DNA of 64,000 nucleotides from Anaerococcus jeddahensis (GTDB lineage Bacteria; Bacillota; Clostridia; Tissierellales; Peptoniphilaceae), in NCBI RefSeq assembly GCF_001182725.1, contig NZ_CWHU01000004.1, positions 161,506-225,505 of the forward strand, in the 5' to 3' direction. Numbering within the stretch: position 1 is the first letter of the stretch; each line of letters begins with the position of its first letter. The translations under genes and the position numbers were made by a program. This document shows positions 7,229-15,956 of this stretch, piece by piece. The notes beneath the pieces are model-generated. The model searched no databases. It was not told the DNA's origin and saw only the letters and a program-made list of their open reading frames with translations.

Positions 7229-7254
7229 AACTTCATTTGCAGTCTTTATTCTTT

Positions 7255-8547
7255 TTATAATTTCATTGAATTTTGTCTTCTTCTTAATTTTGTTATTGTT
7301 GCTTCTTCGTCAAGTTCTATCATTGATAAGTCTATTACTGTATCTTTTGGAATATCTACTATGGCTTTTGTTTTTTCTGTGATTAGGGCTATTGGAAGTA
7401 GGTCTTCTCTTATTGATCTTGTGTGGTCGGTTAATTTTCCAAATACCTTATCTGAACCTATTCCATCTAAATATTCTCCCTTTTTTATATCTCTTTTTGC
7501 AACTGAAACTGTATCTGCAACTTGACCATGAAGTGGAGCAATTGTTGGTTCATTTTCTATTACTGCATTATAAATTGTAATTGGTGTTTCAAGACTTGTT
7601 AGGTGGTAAGGTCTATTTAATAAATAATTTGGTCCATCTCCAAAGCCTAAAAATTTCATCAAATCTCTTACTTCTTTTTTATCGCTTGTTACAATCAAAA
7701 ATACTCCAGGTGCCATTCCTGGTGAAAACTCTACTGTTTTATATGATGATAAAACTCCACCATCTTCTTTTAATTTGAAATCTTCTACGGCTGTTTCTGG
7801 GCTTGTAGGAATTCCGTGACATCCAAAAGTATCTGGCAAAAATCCTAGACAGTTGCAAACTGAATTTAATTCTATCATGGTATTTGTTCCATCGACAAAA
7901 CTTGTTAGCATTCTTGGTGAAAGTCCTTTTTCTTTTGCACTTTCTTTTAAAATCTCTGCATTTGCATAATTGTCTAATGGATTATTTTTTCCTTTTGCTG
8001 CAACTAAAATTTCAAGTCCAATTCCATAGGCAAAATCGCAAAGCTCAATTATTGAACCTGGCTCATCTCCTGCAATTCCTGTATAAACTACTCCAGCTTT
8101 TTTTGCCATATCGTAAAGAATTGGTCCAACTGCTGCGTCACATTCTACATTTAAGGTAATAAAATGTTTATGATATTGAATTGATTTTGCTGCAATTTCT
8201 GCACCAAATGGTGGATTTCCTGTTGCATCTATTACGGCTGTGATTTGTAAAAGTTTGTAGGCAAGTCTGTAATTTGAACTTACTACAACAAAACCTCTGT
8301 TTAAAGCCTCGTATGCTTCGTCATAAGAATCCGTATTTATAATTTTATCTTCAGAAATTCCTGATTCTATTAGAGCTGTTTTTGCTTTACTCATTGTATG
8401 CTCAACTACTAATCCAACTTCGATTGCATCTATATCTCCCAATTGGTTAATTAAGCTTGCTCCCATTTTTCCGCAACCAATTATTGCCAAAGAAATTCTT
8501 TCTCCATTGTGTTTTAATTCTTTTAGCTTTCTATTTATCTTAAACAT
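7255..8547 (-). CDS. Homoserine-dehydrogenase-like oxidoreductase with SAF domain (DRL/DXR-II family)
   Basis: 430 residues. The N-terminal Rossmann domain has AIIGCGKMGASLINQ (about residues 20-35) and AVIDATGNPPFGAE. The middle part is like the DRL catalytic domain (AGDEPGSIIELCDFA, VDGTNTMIELNSV), and the C-terminal SAF-like part includes AKRDIKKGEYLDGIGSDKVFG. Family members include DXR-like (DRL) enzymes that make methylerythritol phosphate in Brucella, but many relatives have unknown substrates, so I do not assign one. Last gene of a four-gene run in which the flavoprotein upstream overlaps its start by eight bases (8540-8547). It needs NAD(P)H; the substrate is probably a phosphorylated or branched small acid or sugar. 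Confidence 0.75.
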   Translation of the reverse strand: MFKINRKLKELKHNGERISLAIIGCGKMGASLINQLGDIDAIEVGLVVEHTMSKAKTALIESGISEDKIINTDSYDEAYEALNRGFVVVSSNYRLAYKLLQITAVIDATGNPPFGAEIAAKSIQYHKHFITLNVECDAAVGPILYDMAKKAGVVYTGIAGDEPGSIIELCDFAYGIGLEILVAAKGKNNPLDNYANAEILKESAKEKGLSPRMLTSFVDGTNTMIELNSVCNCLGFLPDTFGCHGIPTSPETAVEDFKLKEDGGVLSSYKTVEFSPGMAPGVFLIVTSDKKEVRDLMKFLGFGDGPNYLLNRPYHLTSLETPITIYNAVIENEPTIAPLHGQVADTVSVAKRDIKKGEYLDGIGSDKVFGKLTDHTRSIREDLLPIALITEKTKAIVDIPKDTVIDLSMIELDEEATITKLRRRQNSMKL

Positions 8548-9742
8548 TTAATCTCCTTATATCCTCTGAGGCAGTTTTTGCTGATGAGAAGGCCCATTGA
8601 ATATTATATCCTCCACAATCTCCAGCCACATCCATGACCTCACCTATAAAATAACAATCTTTAATTTTTAAAGATTTCATGGTTTTTTTGTCAATTTCCT
8701 CGCAAGATACTCCTCCCAAAGTCACTTGGGCATTGTTCTTGTCGTTTATGTCTATTATATCAAAAGAAAGATTTTTCAAAATATTTGAAAGTTTTTCCAA
8801 ATCCTTTCTTTTTATATTTTTTTGACCAGTATTTATTTTAGCCCTTTTAAGTATATCAATTATGAGTTTTTTGTCTAAATTTCCTATTAATAATTCTTCA
8901 ACACTTCTATTAGGAAATCTTTTTGATTTTTCCTCTAATTTCATTAAAAGTCCATCTTTTTTATACTCTGGATAAAAGTCAATGTCAAGACAAACTTTTC
9001 TTCCATTTTTAAGGGCTAGAGAAATCAAATTTGAAAGGTCCAAAATTGCCGTTCCAGTAAGGCCGTAAGTTTGAAAAATTACATCATCACTTGAAGATTT
9101 TATAAATTTTCCATCTACTTTTAAACTTGCCTTAGCATTAACTTTCACACCCTTGGCTTTTTTTGATAGGGGATTTTTCGCCTTGAAATTTGTTATTCCA
9201 AAAGTCATCTCTTCAATTTTTGTATAGTTTTTTAAAATTTTTAAAATTGACCCATCTGATCCAGAATTTTTTAAAGTCATCCCTCCTGACCCAATAACGA
9301 GGATATCGTATTTGTATTTATTTTTTTCTGTTATGATTAATTTTTTGTCAAAATCTATATCCAAAACTTTTTGGTCAAAAATAAATTTTGCATTTTCTTC
9401 GGCCTTCATCATGAGAGAATCTTTTACAGTCTGTGAGCTCATAGTTTTAGGGTAGCATCTTCCAGATGGTAAACTTGTCCATTCTATTCCCAAATATTCA
9501 AAATATTCTAACAAGTCCTTGTTGGAAAAATTATCTAATGAATAATTTATAAAATCTTTTTTATTTGAATAATAATTTTCGTAGGAAAGCTTTAAGTTTG
9601 TAAAATTACACCTCCCATTTCCTGTTGCAAGGAGTTTTCTTCCGCAATCCTTATTTAAATCTAATACTCTTATATTTTTCTTATCTAAAAAAGAGCAGAA
9701 GGCAAGCGAACTTACCCCTGCTCCTATTACAAAAATTTTCAT
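8540..9742 (-). CDS. FAD-dependent oxidoreductase, HI0933/YhiN/BaiN family
   Basis: 400 residues. It has a dinucleotide-binding start (VIGAGVSSLAF; one residue differs from the classical GxGxxG), the family signature KLLATGNGRCNFTN (about 36-49), WTSLPSGRCYPKTMSS, the second FAD loop VIGSGGMTLKNSGSDG, and the C-terminal GEVMDVAGDCGGYNIQWAFSSA. The family is soluble and mostly uncharacterised; one member (BaiN) acts in bile acid reduction, which is not evidence of function here. Its start overlaps the murE stop by four bases and its end overlaps the SAF oxidoreductase start, so it is translated as part of the ilvA-murE operon. Length is normal for the family. Confidence 0.88.
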   Translation of the reverse strand: MKIFVIGAGVSSLAFCSFLDKKNIRVLDLNKDCGRKLLATGNGRCNFTNLKLSYENYYSNKKDFINYSLDNFSNKDLLEYFEYLGIEWTSLPSGRCYPKTMSSQTVKDSLMMKAEENAKFIFDQKVLDIDFDKKLIITEKNKYKYDILVIGSGGMTLKNSGSDGSILKILKNYTKIEEMTFGITNFKAKNPLSKKAKGVKVNAKASLKVDGKFIKSSSDDVIFQTYGLTGTAILDLSNLISLALKNGRKVCLDIDFYPEYKKDGLLMKLEEKSKRFPNRSVEELLIGNLDKKLIIDILKRAKINTGQKNIKRKDLEKLSNILKNLSFDIIDINDKNNAQVTLGGVSCEEIDKKTMKSLKIKDCYFIGEVMDVAGDCGGYNIQWAFSSAKTASEDIRRLNV

Positions 9743-11169
9743 AGCTCCTCTAGAACTTCCCTTATGGTTTCTTTTTCGCTGTAGTAGGTTTTAATATTAT
9801 TTTTTAATTTTAAGAAATCTTCCTCGCCCTTGCCAAGGGTTAAAACAAAATCTCCTTTTTTGGCATGGGTGATTGCATATTTTATGGCTTCTTTTCTATT
9901 TCTTATTATAATACACTCACCATTATTTTCTTCGACACCTTCTTTTATTTGATTTGAAATATTTTCAAAAGTATCAAATTTTGGATCATCTGTTGTAATT
10001 ACAGAAAAAATTCCATATTTTGCTGAAATTCTACCCAAGCCCCTTCTTATATCTGGAGTCCTGTCGCCGCTTATTCCATAAACAGCAAATTTTTTCTTAT
10101 CTTTTGGCAAGTCTTTGTAGAGACTTTCAAAAGATGTTGTTGTGTGAGCAAAATCTACTACTATATTAATACCTAGCTTATTTTCTATAAATTCGAATCT
10201 TGATTTTACTCCCTTAAAACCTTCCAAGGCTTTGGAAATTTCTTCCAATTTAAAACCAAGGTTGTTTGTTATAGCTATCCCACAAAGAGCATTGTAAATG
10301 TCATACATGCCAAATCTTTTCAAATAAAATTTAACGCCATTTACATAAAATTCAAGACCCATATCAACTCTTTTTATATTTTCAGCCCTATAATCTGAAG
10401 CTTCATTTATTGAAATTGTTAGGGCATCTTTGAACATTTTTTTGGCTTTTTTCCCATAATCGTCATCCAAGTTTACGACTTGTTTTTTTGAATGATTAAG
10501 TAAAATCATCTTTGCCATAAAATAGTTGTCCATAGTTTTATGGTAATCCATATGCTCAGGAGATAAATTTGTGAAAACTCCATACTCATAATTTATTCCA
10601 TAATTTCTTTTTAGGCACAAACCATGTGATGAAGTTTCCATAACTACATTTTTAATTCCTTCTTTTTTGATCTCACTTAAAATATAGTTTATATCTGTAA
10701 TTTCTGGTGTTGTATGCTCAGTTGGTAAAGTTTTTCCATTAAAAAACGCACCATCTGTTCCTATATTTGCGCAAGGCTCTCCCAGTTCATTCAAAAGAAA
10801 ATAAATTATATTTGCTGTAGTTGTTTTACCATTTGTTCCAGTAACTCCAATCATTCTAAAAGATTTTGATGGATAGTCTGATAAGAAATTTGAAATTTGG
10901 GCAAGAGCTAGTCTAGCATCTTCAACTTTTATATAATTGATCCCATCTACAAATTCTAAATCATCTTTTGTATAAACAATAGTTGATGCTCCATTTTCTA
11001 GGGCACTTTCTATATAATTATGGCCATCAAATTCGAATCCTTTTATTGCAACAAATATAAAATCTTTTTTAATTTCTTTTGAGTTTGAAGAAACTCCTAC
11101 AATTTCTTTATCATTTTGAATATTTTTTGAAATGTAGGAAATTTCTTTTAGTATCTTTTCTATTTTCAT
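9739..11169 (-). CDS. murE: UDP-N-acetylmuramyl-tripeptide synthetase MurE
   Basis: 476 residues. The ATP loop is GVTGTNGKTTTANI (about residue 109), with THTTPE-type and METSSHGL motifs, HMDYHKTMDNYFMAK with the carbamylated lysine region, and the C-terminal ligase domain with YGISGDRTPDIRRGLG. The specificity loop reads DDPKFDTFENI and not the DNPR of diaminopimelate enzymes, so the third residue added is probably lysine or ornithine. It acts in the cytoplasm on UDP-MurNAc-Ala-Glu. Its start codon follows the ilvA stop with no gap. Lying outside a dcw cluster and next to a deaminase is unusual but occurs in other low-GC cocci. Confidence 0.9.
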   Translation of the reverse strand: MKIEKILKEISYISKNIQNDKEIVGVSSNSKEIKKDFIFVAIKGFEFDGHNYIESALENGASTIVYTKDDLEFVDGINYIKVEDARLALAQISNFLSDYPSKSFRMIGVTGTNGKTTTANIIYFLLNELGEPCANIGTDGAFFNGKTLPTEHTTPEITDINYILSEIKKEGIKNVVMETSSHGLCLKRNYGINYEYGVFTNLSPEHMDYHKTMDNYFMAKMILLNHSKKQVVNLDDDYGKKAKKMFKDALTISINEASDYRAENIKRVDMGLEFYVNGVKFYLKRFGMYDIYNALCGIAITNNLGFKLEEISKALEGFKGVKSRFEFIENKLGINIVVDFAHTTTSFESLYKDLPKDKKKFAVYGISGDRTPDIRRGLGRISAKYGIFSVITTDDPKFDTFENISNQIKEGVEENNGECIIIRNRKEAIKYAITHAKKGDFVLTLGKGEEDFLKLKNNIKTYYSEKETIREVLEEL

Positions 11170-12354
11170 TTAATGAATATTGTATCCTTTCTCAGTAAGT
11201 AATTCTTTAATCTTCCTGATATGGTCTTTTCCATTTGTTTCAAGGGTTATTTCAACTTGGATATTTTTATATCTGCTAGTTGCAGCAAGGCTATCGTGAA
11301 TTACTTCAACAATATTTGCCTTTGTGTAAGCTATAACATCAAGAAGATCTCTAAGTTTTCCAGGTGCATTTTGAAGCTCTACTGTAAATCTTGCAATTCT
11401 TCCATCTTCGTAAAGTCCCTTGTGGATTAGTTGAGAAATAAATGACATATCAATATTTCCACCACTGATTACACAAACTACATTTTTATTTTTGCAACCA
11501 AGTTTTTTACTTGCAGCAAGACTTAATGCTCCTGAAGGCTCTGCTACTAGTTTATGTTTTTCCATCAAAGTAGTCAAGGCTACCATGATTTCTTCTTCTG
11601 TTACAGAAATATATTCATCAACATTTTCCTTGCAAATTTCGTAAGTAATATCTCCAACTCTTGCAACAGCAGTACCGTCTGCGATTGTGTCAGCTGAATC
11701 TAAAGTGATTGGACCGCCATTTTCCATAGCAGCTTGCATTGATGCAGCATTTGCTGGTTCTACTCCAACAATTTTGATATCAGGTTTAATTTCTTTTGCA
11801 CATTTTGCAATACCAGAAATTAATCCACCGCCTCCGATTGGAACTAAAATATAATCAGCATCTTCTAATTTTTCCAAAATCTCAAGAGCAATTGTTCCTT
11901 GTCCTTCGATAACATCTTCGTCATCGTATGGAGGAATAAAAGTATAGCCTTTTTCTTTTGCAAGTTTTTGAGCGTATGTATTTGTTTCGTCAAAAATTTG
12001 TCCGTGAAGATCAACTTCAGCTCCATATTTTAAAGTTCCATCAATTTTTATCATTGGAGTTGTTTCTGGCATGCAAACAATTGCCTTGATGCCTTGATGG
12101 TTTGCAGAAAAAGCTACACCTTGAGCGTGGTTTCCTGCAGATGCGGTTACGATTCCAACAGATTTTGATTCTTCATCCATTTTTGAAATCTTGTTATAAG
12201 CTCCCCTCAACTTAAAAGAACCAGTTTTTTGTAAATTTTCTGGTTTTATGTACACATTGTTTTTTGATAAATCTGAAAAAATTTCAGAATAAAATAAATG
12301 CGTTGGGTTAATAGCTTCGTCTACTCTTTTTTTTGCACTTTTAAAATCAAACAT
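11170..12354 (-). CDS. ilvA: Threonine ammonia-lyase with C-terminal ACT domain
   Basis: 394 residues. The PLP lysine lies in KTGSFKLRGAYNKI (about residue 48), the phosphate loop is GGGGLISG (about 174), with TASAGNHAQGVA and SGGNIDMS. A single ACT domain (about 320-394) follows. This short form is typical of TdcB-like catabolic enzymes and of many Gram-positive enzymes. It converts threonine (or serine) to 2-oxobutyrate (or pyruvate) and ammonia, fitting amino-acid fermentation. It is the promoter-proximal gene of the operon that runs through murE, with GGAGG upstream. The divergent PTS gene shares the 362-base gap with two palindromes. Confidence 0.92.
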   Translation of the reverse strand: MFDFKSAKKRVDEAINPTHLFYSEIFSDLSKNNVYIKPENLQKTGSFKLRGAYNKISKMDEESKSVGIVTASAGNHAQGVAFSANHQGIKAIVCMPETTPMIKIDGTLKYGAEVDLHGQIFDETNTYAQKLAKEKGYTFIPPYDDEDVIEGQGTIALEILEKLEDADYILVPIGGGGLISGIAKCAKEIKPDIKIVGVEPANAASMQAAMENGGPITLDSADTIADGTAVARVGDITYEICKENVDEYISVTEEEIMVALTTLMEKHKLVAEPSGALSLAASKKLGCKNKNVVCVISGGNIDMSFISQLIHKGLYEDGRIARFTVELQNAPGKLRDLLDVIAYTKANIVEVIHDSLAATSRYKNIQVEITLETNGKDHIRKIKELLTEKGYNIH

Positions 12355-12485
12355 AAAATGCCTCCTTTTTCTTAAATTATATCACAAGCTATAAAAAAAA
12401 GAATGTTTTTCTATAAAATAATTTGAAAAATAAAGCAAATAAATTAAATATTTAAATTTCAATCTTTACTCGCGTTTTTTCTTGA

Positions 12486-12561
12486 TTTTTTTGAAATGTT
12501 CAAAAAAATTAAGCGTAAAAACGTTTGTATTTTTAAAAAATAATTCGAAAATAATTTTCGA
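12486..12561. promoter_or_regulatory. Two palindromes in the ilvA-ptsG divergent gap
   Basis: TTTTTTTGAA-atg-TTCAAAAAAA (12486-12508) and TCGAAAA-taa-TTTTCGA (12545-12561) are perfect inverted repeats about 55 bases apart in a 362-base gap with no gene. Between them lies a weak cre-like sequence TAAAAACGTTTGTA (12516-12529) with three deviations from consensus. They could be operators for the divergent genes; neither has a T-run placement that makes a convincing terminator. Confidence 0.4.
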
Positions 12562-12658
12562 TTTTTTTCTTTACAAACTGAAAGTAATTTCAAAAATCTT
12601 TCTTTATAAATAGTTTTTAATTATTTTTTTGAAATAAACTTCATTTTATATTTTTATA

Positions 12659-12687
12659 TTGAAAACATTTTTTTGTTTTTATATAAT
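12659..12687 (+). promoter_or_regulatory. Sigma-A type promoter of the PTS gene
   Basis: TTGAAA (12659-12664), 17-base spacer, TATAAT (12682-12687). The ribosome site AAGGAGG follows at 12706-12712, before the ATG at 12717. Confidence 0.75.
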
Positions 12688-12716
12688 TAAATAAAGTAAT
12701 TAGTTAAGGAGGACTT

Positions 12717-14222
12717 ATGTTTAAATATTTACAAAAAGTCGGCAAGGCTTTTATGCTTCCAATAGCATTGCTCCCTGCCGCAGGTTTACTTTTGGGTATT
12801 GGTGGTGCTTTTTCATCACAAGCCACAATTGATGCCTATCCTTTTTTAGGAAATAGCGTTTTACAAACTATTTTTAAGGTTATGGCTGGAGCTGGAAATG
12901 TAGTTTTTGCAAATCTTGCCATGCTTTTATGTATTGGTATTATGGTCGGTCTTGCAAACAGGGAAAAAGGAGTTGCAGCTCTTGCTGGTGCAGTTGGATT
13001 TTTGGTAATGAATGCAACTATATCAACTCTTCTTTCAATTTTTAATCCTGACGGAGATCCAATTGATACTGGTGTTGTTGGTGCTTTGGTTATTGGACTT
13101 ATTGCAGTTTATCTTCACAATAATTATTACAATATTCAATTGCCACAAGTTCTAGGATTTTTTGGTGGATCAAGATTTGTTCCAATAATTACATCTTTTG
13201 TTGCAATTATTGTTGGTACATTTTTCTTTATAGTTTGGCCACCTTTCCAACGCCTTTTGATTTCTGCTGGACAATCTATTGCAAAACTTGGAGTTTTTGG
13301 AACATTTTTATATGGAATGCTTATGAGATTATCTGGAGCTGTTGGACTTCACCACATGATTTATCCAATGTTTTGGTACACAGAACTTGGTGGAGTTGAA
13401 ATGGTTGCAGGTCAACAAGTCGCAGGAGCTCAAAAAATATTTTTTGCTCAATTAGCTGATCCAAATCACGTTGGACTTTTTACAGAAGGAACAAGATTTT
13501 TTGCAGGAAGATTTTCAACAATGATGTTTGGTTTGCCTGCTGCAGCCCTTGCCATGTACAATAATGCAAAAGAAGAAAACAAGAAAAAATTAAAAGGATT
13601 ATTTTTGGGAGTAGCTTTAACTTCATTTATAACTGGAATTACAGAACCTCTTGAATATATGTTCCTTTTTGTTCAACCACTTTTATATGTTTTCCATTCA
13701 TTTTTGGATGGTTTATCATTCTTGATTGCTGATTTATTAAATATAAATATAGGAAACACCTTCTCTGGTGGTGTAATTGACTTTATATTGTTTGGTGTTT
13801 TACAAGGAAACGAAAAAACTCACTGGTTATTAGAAATTCCATTTGGACTAATATGGGCAGCTCTTTATTATTTCTCATTCTCTTTCTTAATAAAGAAATT
13901 TAATATAATGACACCAGGAAGAGGCGATGATGAAGTAGCTGACGAAAAAGAAGTTAAAACAGATTCCGATTCAAACTTACATGAAGAAGCACTTGTAATT
14001 TTAGATGCCCTCGGTGGAAGTGAAAATATAATTGATGTTGACGCTTGTATAACCAGACTTAGGGTAAATTTAAAAGATCCAAAAATTGTTGATAAAAATA
14101 TATTAAAACAAACAGGAGCAACCGGAGTCCTTGATGTCCCAGGAGGAGTTCAAGTAATCTACGGAGCAAAGGCAGTATTATACAAAAATGAAATTAACGA
14201 AATACTTGGAGTAGTTGATTAA
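12717..14222 (+). CDS. PTS sugar transporter EIICB, glucose family
   Basis: 501 residues. The EIIC domain (about 1-400) has about ten membrane segments, with family motifs GKAFMLPIALLPAAGLLLG, EGTRFFAGRFSTMMFGLPAAALAMY and ITGITEPLEYMFLFVQP, the last including the sugar-binding E. A charged linker (about 402-425) leads to an EIIB domain with phospho-cysteine in DACITRLRV. No EIIA domain is attached, so phosphate must come from a separate EIIA. Glucose is the most likely sugar; maltose or N-acetylglucosamine cannot be excluded. The gene is monocistronic on the plus strand, between the ilvA operon and a glutaredoxin. No RAT antiterminator was recognised in the leader. Confidence 0.88.
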   Translation: MFKYLQKVGKAFMLPIALLPAAGLLLGIGGAFSSQATIDAYPFLGNSVLQTIFKVMAGAGNVVFANLAMLLCIGIMVGLANREKGVAALAGAVGFLVMNATISTLLSIFNPDGDPIDTGVVGALVIGLIAVYLHNNYYNIQLPQVLGFFGGSRFVPIITSFVAIIVGTFFFIVWPPFQRLLISAGQSIAKLGVFGTFLYGMLMRLSGAVGLHHMIYPMFWYTELGGVEMVAGQQVAGAQKIFFAQLADPNHVGLFTEGTRFFAGRFSTMMFGLPAAALAMYNNAKEENKKKLKGLFLGVALTSFITGITEPLEYMFLFVQPLLYVFHSFLDGLSFLIADLLNINIGNTFSGGVIDFILFGVLQGNEKTHWLLEIPFGLIWAALYYFSFSFLIKKFNIMTPGRGDDEVADEKEVKTDSDSNLHEEALVILDALGGSENIIDVDACITRLRVNLKDPKIVDKNILKQTGATGVLDVPGGVQVIYGAKAVLYKNEINEILGVVD

Positions 14223-14253
14223 ATTTTTGATAAATTTGAATAAGTAATTAAAA

Positions 14254-14347
14254 ATACCCATCTCGAGCAGTAGTCGAGAGATCTCTTTTGTTAAATATTT
14301 ATATATATTTGACTAATTTTGAGATTTCTCTTTGCTCAGATGGGTTT
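14254..14347. repeat. Palindromic repeat acting as PTS-gene terminator
   Basis: Arms ACCCATCTCGAG..GTCGAGAGATCTC and GAGATTTCTC..CAGATGGGT with a ~30-base AT loop, followed by TTTTTTT on the plus strand about 30 bases after the PTS stop. Same core as the MITE family but without the GACAAA ends. The whole 14223-14799 gap contains only this repeat, two relatives and AT-rich filler. Confidence 0.7.
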
Positions 14348-14402
14348 TTTTGTGCTTTATTTTTATGCTAAAGTTTATATTTTATTTTGGGTTAATTTTT
14401 TT

Positions 14403-14521
14403 CCATGAGACCTCTCGGCTACTAAAACCAGTTTTCTTCGAAAACTTTTTCGTGCTTTACCACTAATTTTTAGGGATAATTATGCCAAATCAAGGCATAA
14501 TTATCTGCTCGAGGCGGGTGT
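14403..14521. repeat. Palindromic repeat with inverted hairpin module M2
   Basis: Opposite orientation to the one at 6820. Read on the minus strand: CTCGAGCA, then GATAATTATGCC pairing perfectly with GGCATAATTATC (14477-14506), CCTAAAAATTAGTG, AAAGTTTTC-GAA-GAAAACT, and TTTTAGTAGCCGAGAGGTCTC. The first stem is three pairs longer than in the copy at 6894. Confidence 0.7.
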
Positions 14522-14706
14522 CTACTCTCTTTATTTTAATTCTAAAGTTTTATTTAATTTCAATTTGTTTATTACTTAGCCTAGTGCCTTTGTATTTTAT
14601 TACAACTTAATTTTTTTTAATTTAACAAGCTAATTGCTAATTTTAAAAAATAAAATTTAAATAAGTAATAAATAAATTCGAAGTAATTACATAAAGAAAA
14701 AAATAA

Positions 14707-14797
14707 CCCATCTCGAGCTTGTCGAGAGATCTCTTTGGTTAAATATTTCTATTTATTTAACATATCTTGAGATTTCTCTTTGCCCAGATAGGTTTTT
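14707..14797. repeat. Palindromic repeat at the glutaredoxin terminator position
   Basis: Arms ACCCATCTCGAGCTTGTCGAGAGATCTC and GAGATTTCTCTTTGCCCAGATAGGT around an AT loop, ending three bases before the glutaredoxin stop codon. On the minus strand it is followed by TTATTTTTTT, so it can terminate that gene. Confidence 0.7.
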
Positions 14798-14799
14798 AT

Positions 14800-15030
14800 T
14801 TATAATCCTAATTTTTCATCTACTACTTCTTTATTAAAGCCTACAATGTCTTCCCCGTCTATGTTTATTACTGGAACTCCTCTGTGGCCTTTTTCTACTA
14901 GATAGTCGATTGCACTCCTATCTTCGTCTACGTTTTTTTCTTCAAAATCTATATTATTTTCTTTTAAATAATTTTTTGCTGCCTTGCAGTGTGGGCAGGT
15001 GTTTGATGTATAAACTGTTACTTTTTTCAT
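14800..15030 (-). CDS. Glutaredoxin-like protein (NrdH/YruB type)
   Basis: 76 residues, a minimal thioredoxin fold. The redox motif is CPHC (residues 12-15), with KKVTVYTSNTCPHC at the start, the cis-proline in GVPVINIDG and GFN near the end. It is probably a cytoplasmic dithiol carrier for ribonucleotide reductase or general disulfide reduction; no reductase gene is adjacent to name a partner. The gene has its own ribosome site (GGAGAAAATATG) 77 bases after rsmA and is followed by a palindromic repeat that can end transcription. Confidence 0.85.
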   Translation of the reverse strand: MKKVTVYTSNTCPHCKAAKNYLKENNIDFEEKNVDEDRSAIDYLVEKGHRGVPVINIDGEDIVGFNKEVVDEKLGL

Positions 15031-15107
15031 ATTTTCTCCAATCTTTTTTCTTTTAAATCTATTTTTCTAACATCATTATTATACTCAAATGATAATCTCT
15101 TTCAATT

Positions 15108-15956
15108 TTATTTTTTTATTTTCTCGTATTCGTTTGCTATTTTTATAAAATCATTAAGGGAAAGATTTTCTGCTCTTAGATTTTCTTTTAGGTATAAGAT
15201 TTCAAAAATTTCTTTTAAATCTTCTTTTTCAATAACGCTTGATAGGGAATTTAGTATGGTTTTTCTTCTTTTATTAAAACCTGCCCTAACTATAGAAAAT
15301 AAAATATTCCTATTAACTTCCTCATCATACAATCTCAAATTTAATTTTAAAACTTGGGAATCTATTTTTGGTTGGGGCATAAAAACTGATTTTGGAACCT
15401 TAAATTGACCAGTAATTTCTGCATAATATTTTATAAAAACTGAAAGTGATGAATAATCCTTGCTTTTTTCATCCGCCTTCATCCTATCTGCCACTTCTTT
15501 TTGAACCATAATAGTCATGTCCTTGCAAGGAAGGTCTTCTTCAAATAATTTTTCAATTATTGGGGTTGTTATATAGTATGGCAAATTTGAAACGACTTTG
15601 AAATCTTCGCCATTAAATTTTTCTTTTACAATTTTTTTAAGGTCAGTTTTTAAAATATCTGCATTTATAATATCAACATTTGAAAATTCGCCCAAATTAT
15701 CATTTAAAATTGGAATAAGGGTCCTATCTATTTCTATAAGCACAAGTTTTTTGCAAGTTTTTGCCATTTCTTGGCTTATTGTTCCAATTCCTGGCCCAAT
15801 TTCCAAAATATTTTCGCCAGAAACTTCTGATAAATCTATAATTTTATCTACAAAATTTTTATCTACTAAAAAATTTTGGCCCAAAGATTTTGTGAATTTA
15901 AAACCATAGAGGTCTTGGATTAATTTTATTGTTTTTGGTGAATATAATTTTTTCAT
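15108..15956 (-). CDS. rsmA: 16S rRNA dimethyladenosine transferase RsmA/KsgA
   Basis: 282 residues. The SAM-binding motif is ILEIGPGIGTISQEMA (about 50-65), preceded by KSLGQNFLVD. The catalytic NLPYYITTPII (about 124) and FMPQPKIDSQVLKL are present, with RAGFNKRRKTILNSL in the C-terminal helical part. It dimethylates the two adjacent adenosines in the terminal hairpin of 16S rRNA; loss gives kasugamycin resistance. It overlaps the rnmV stop by four bases (ATGA) and is the last gene of the metG-tatD-rnmV-rsmA run, an order conserved in Firmicutes. Confidence 0.97.
   Translation of the reverse strand: MKKLYSPKTIKLIQDLYGFKFTKSLGQNFLVDKNFVDKIIDLSEVSGENILEIGPGIGTISQEMAKTCKKLVLIEIDRTLIPILNDNLGEFSNVDIINADILKTDLKKIVKEKFNGEDFKVVSNLPYYITTPIIEKLFEEDLPCKDMTIMVQKEVADRMKADEKSKDYSSLSVFIKYYAEITGQFKVPKSVFMPQPKIDSQVLKLNLRLYDEEVNRNILFSIVRAGFNKRRKTILNSLSSVIEKEDLKEIFEILYLKENLRAENLSLNDFIKIANEYEKIKK

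Noticed and set aside
12516..12529. Catabolite-response element before the PTS gene
   Set aside because: TAAAAACGTTTGTA deviates from the cre consensus at three positions and lies ~140 bases upstream of the promoter; too weak to call.
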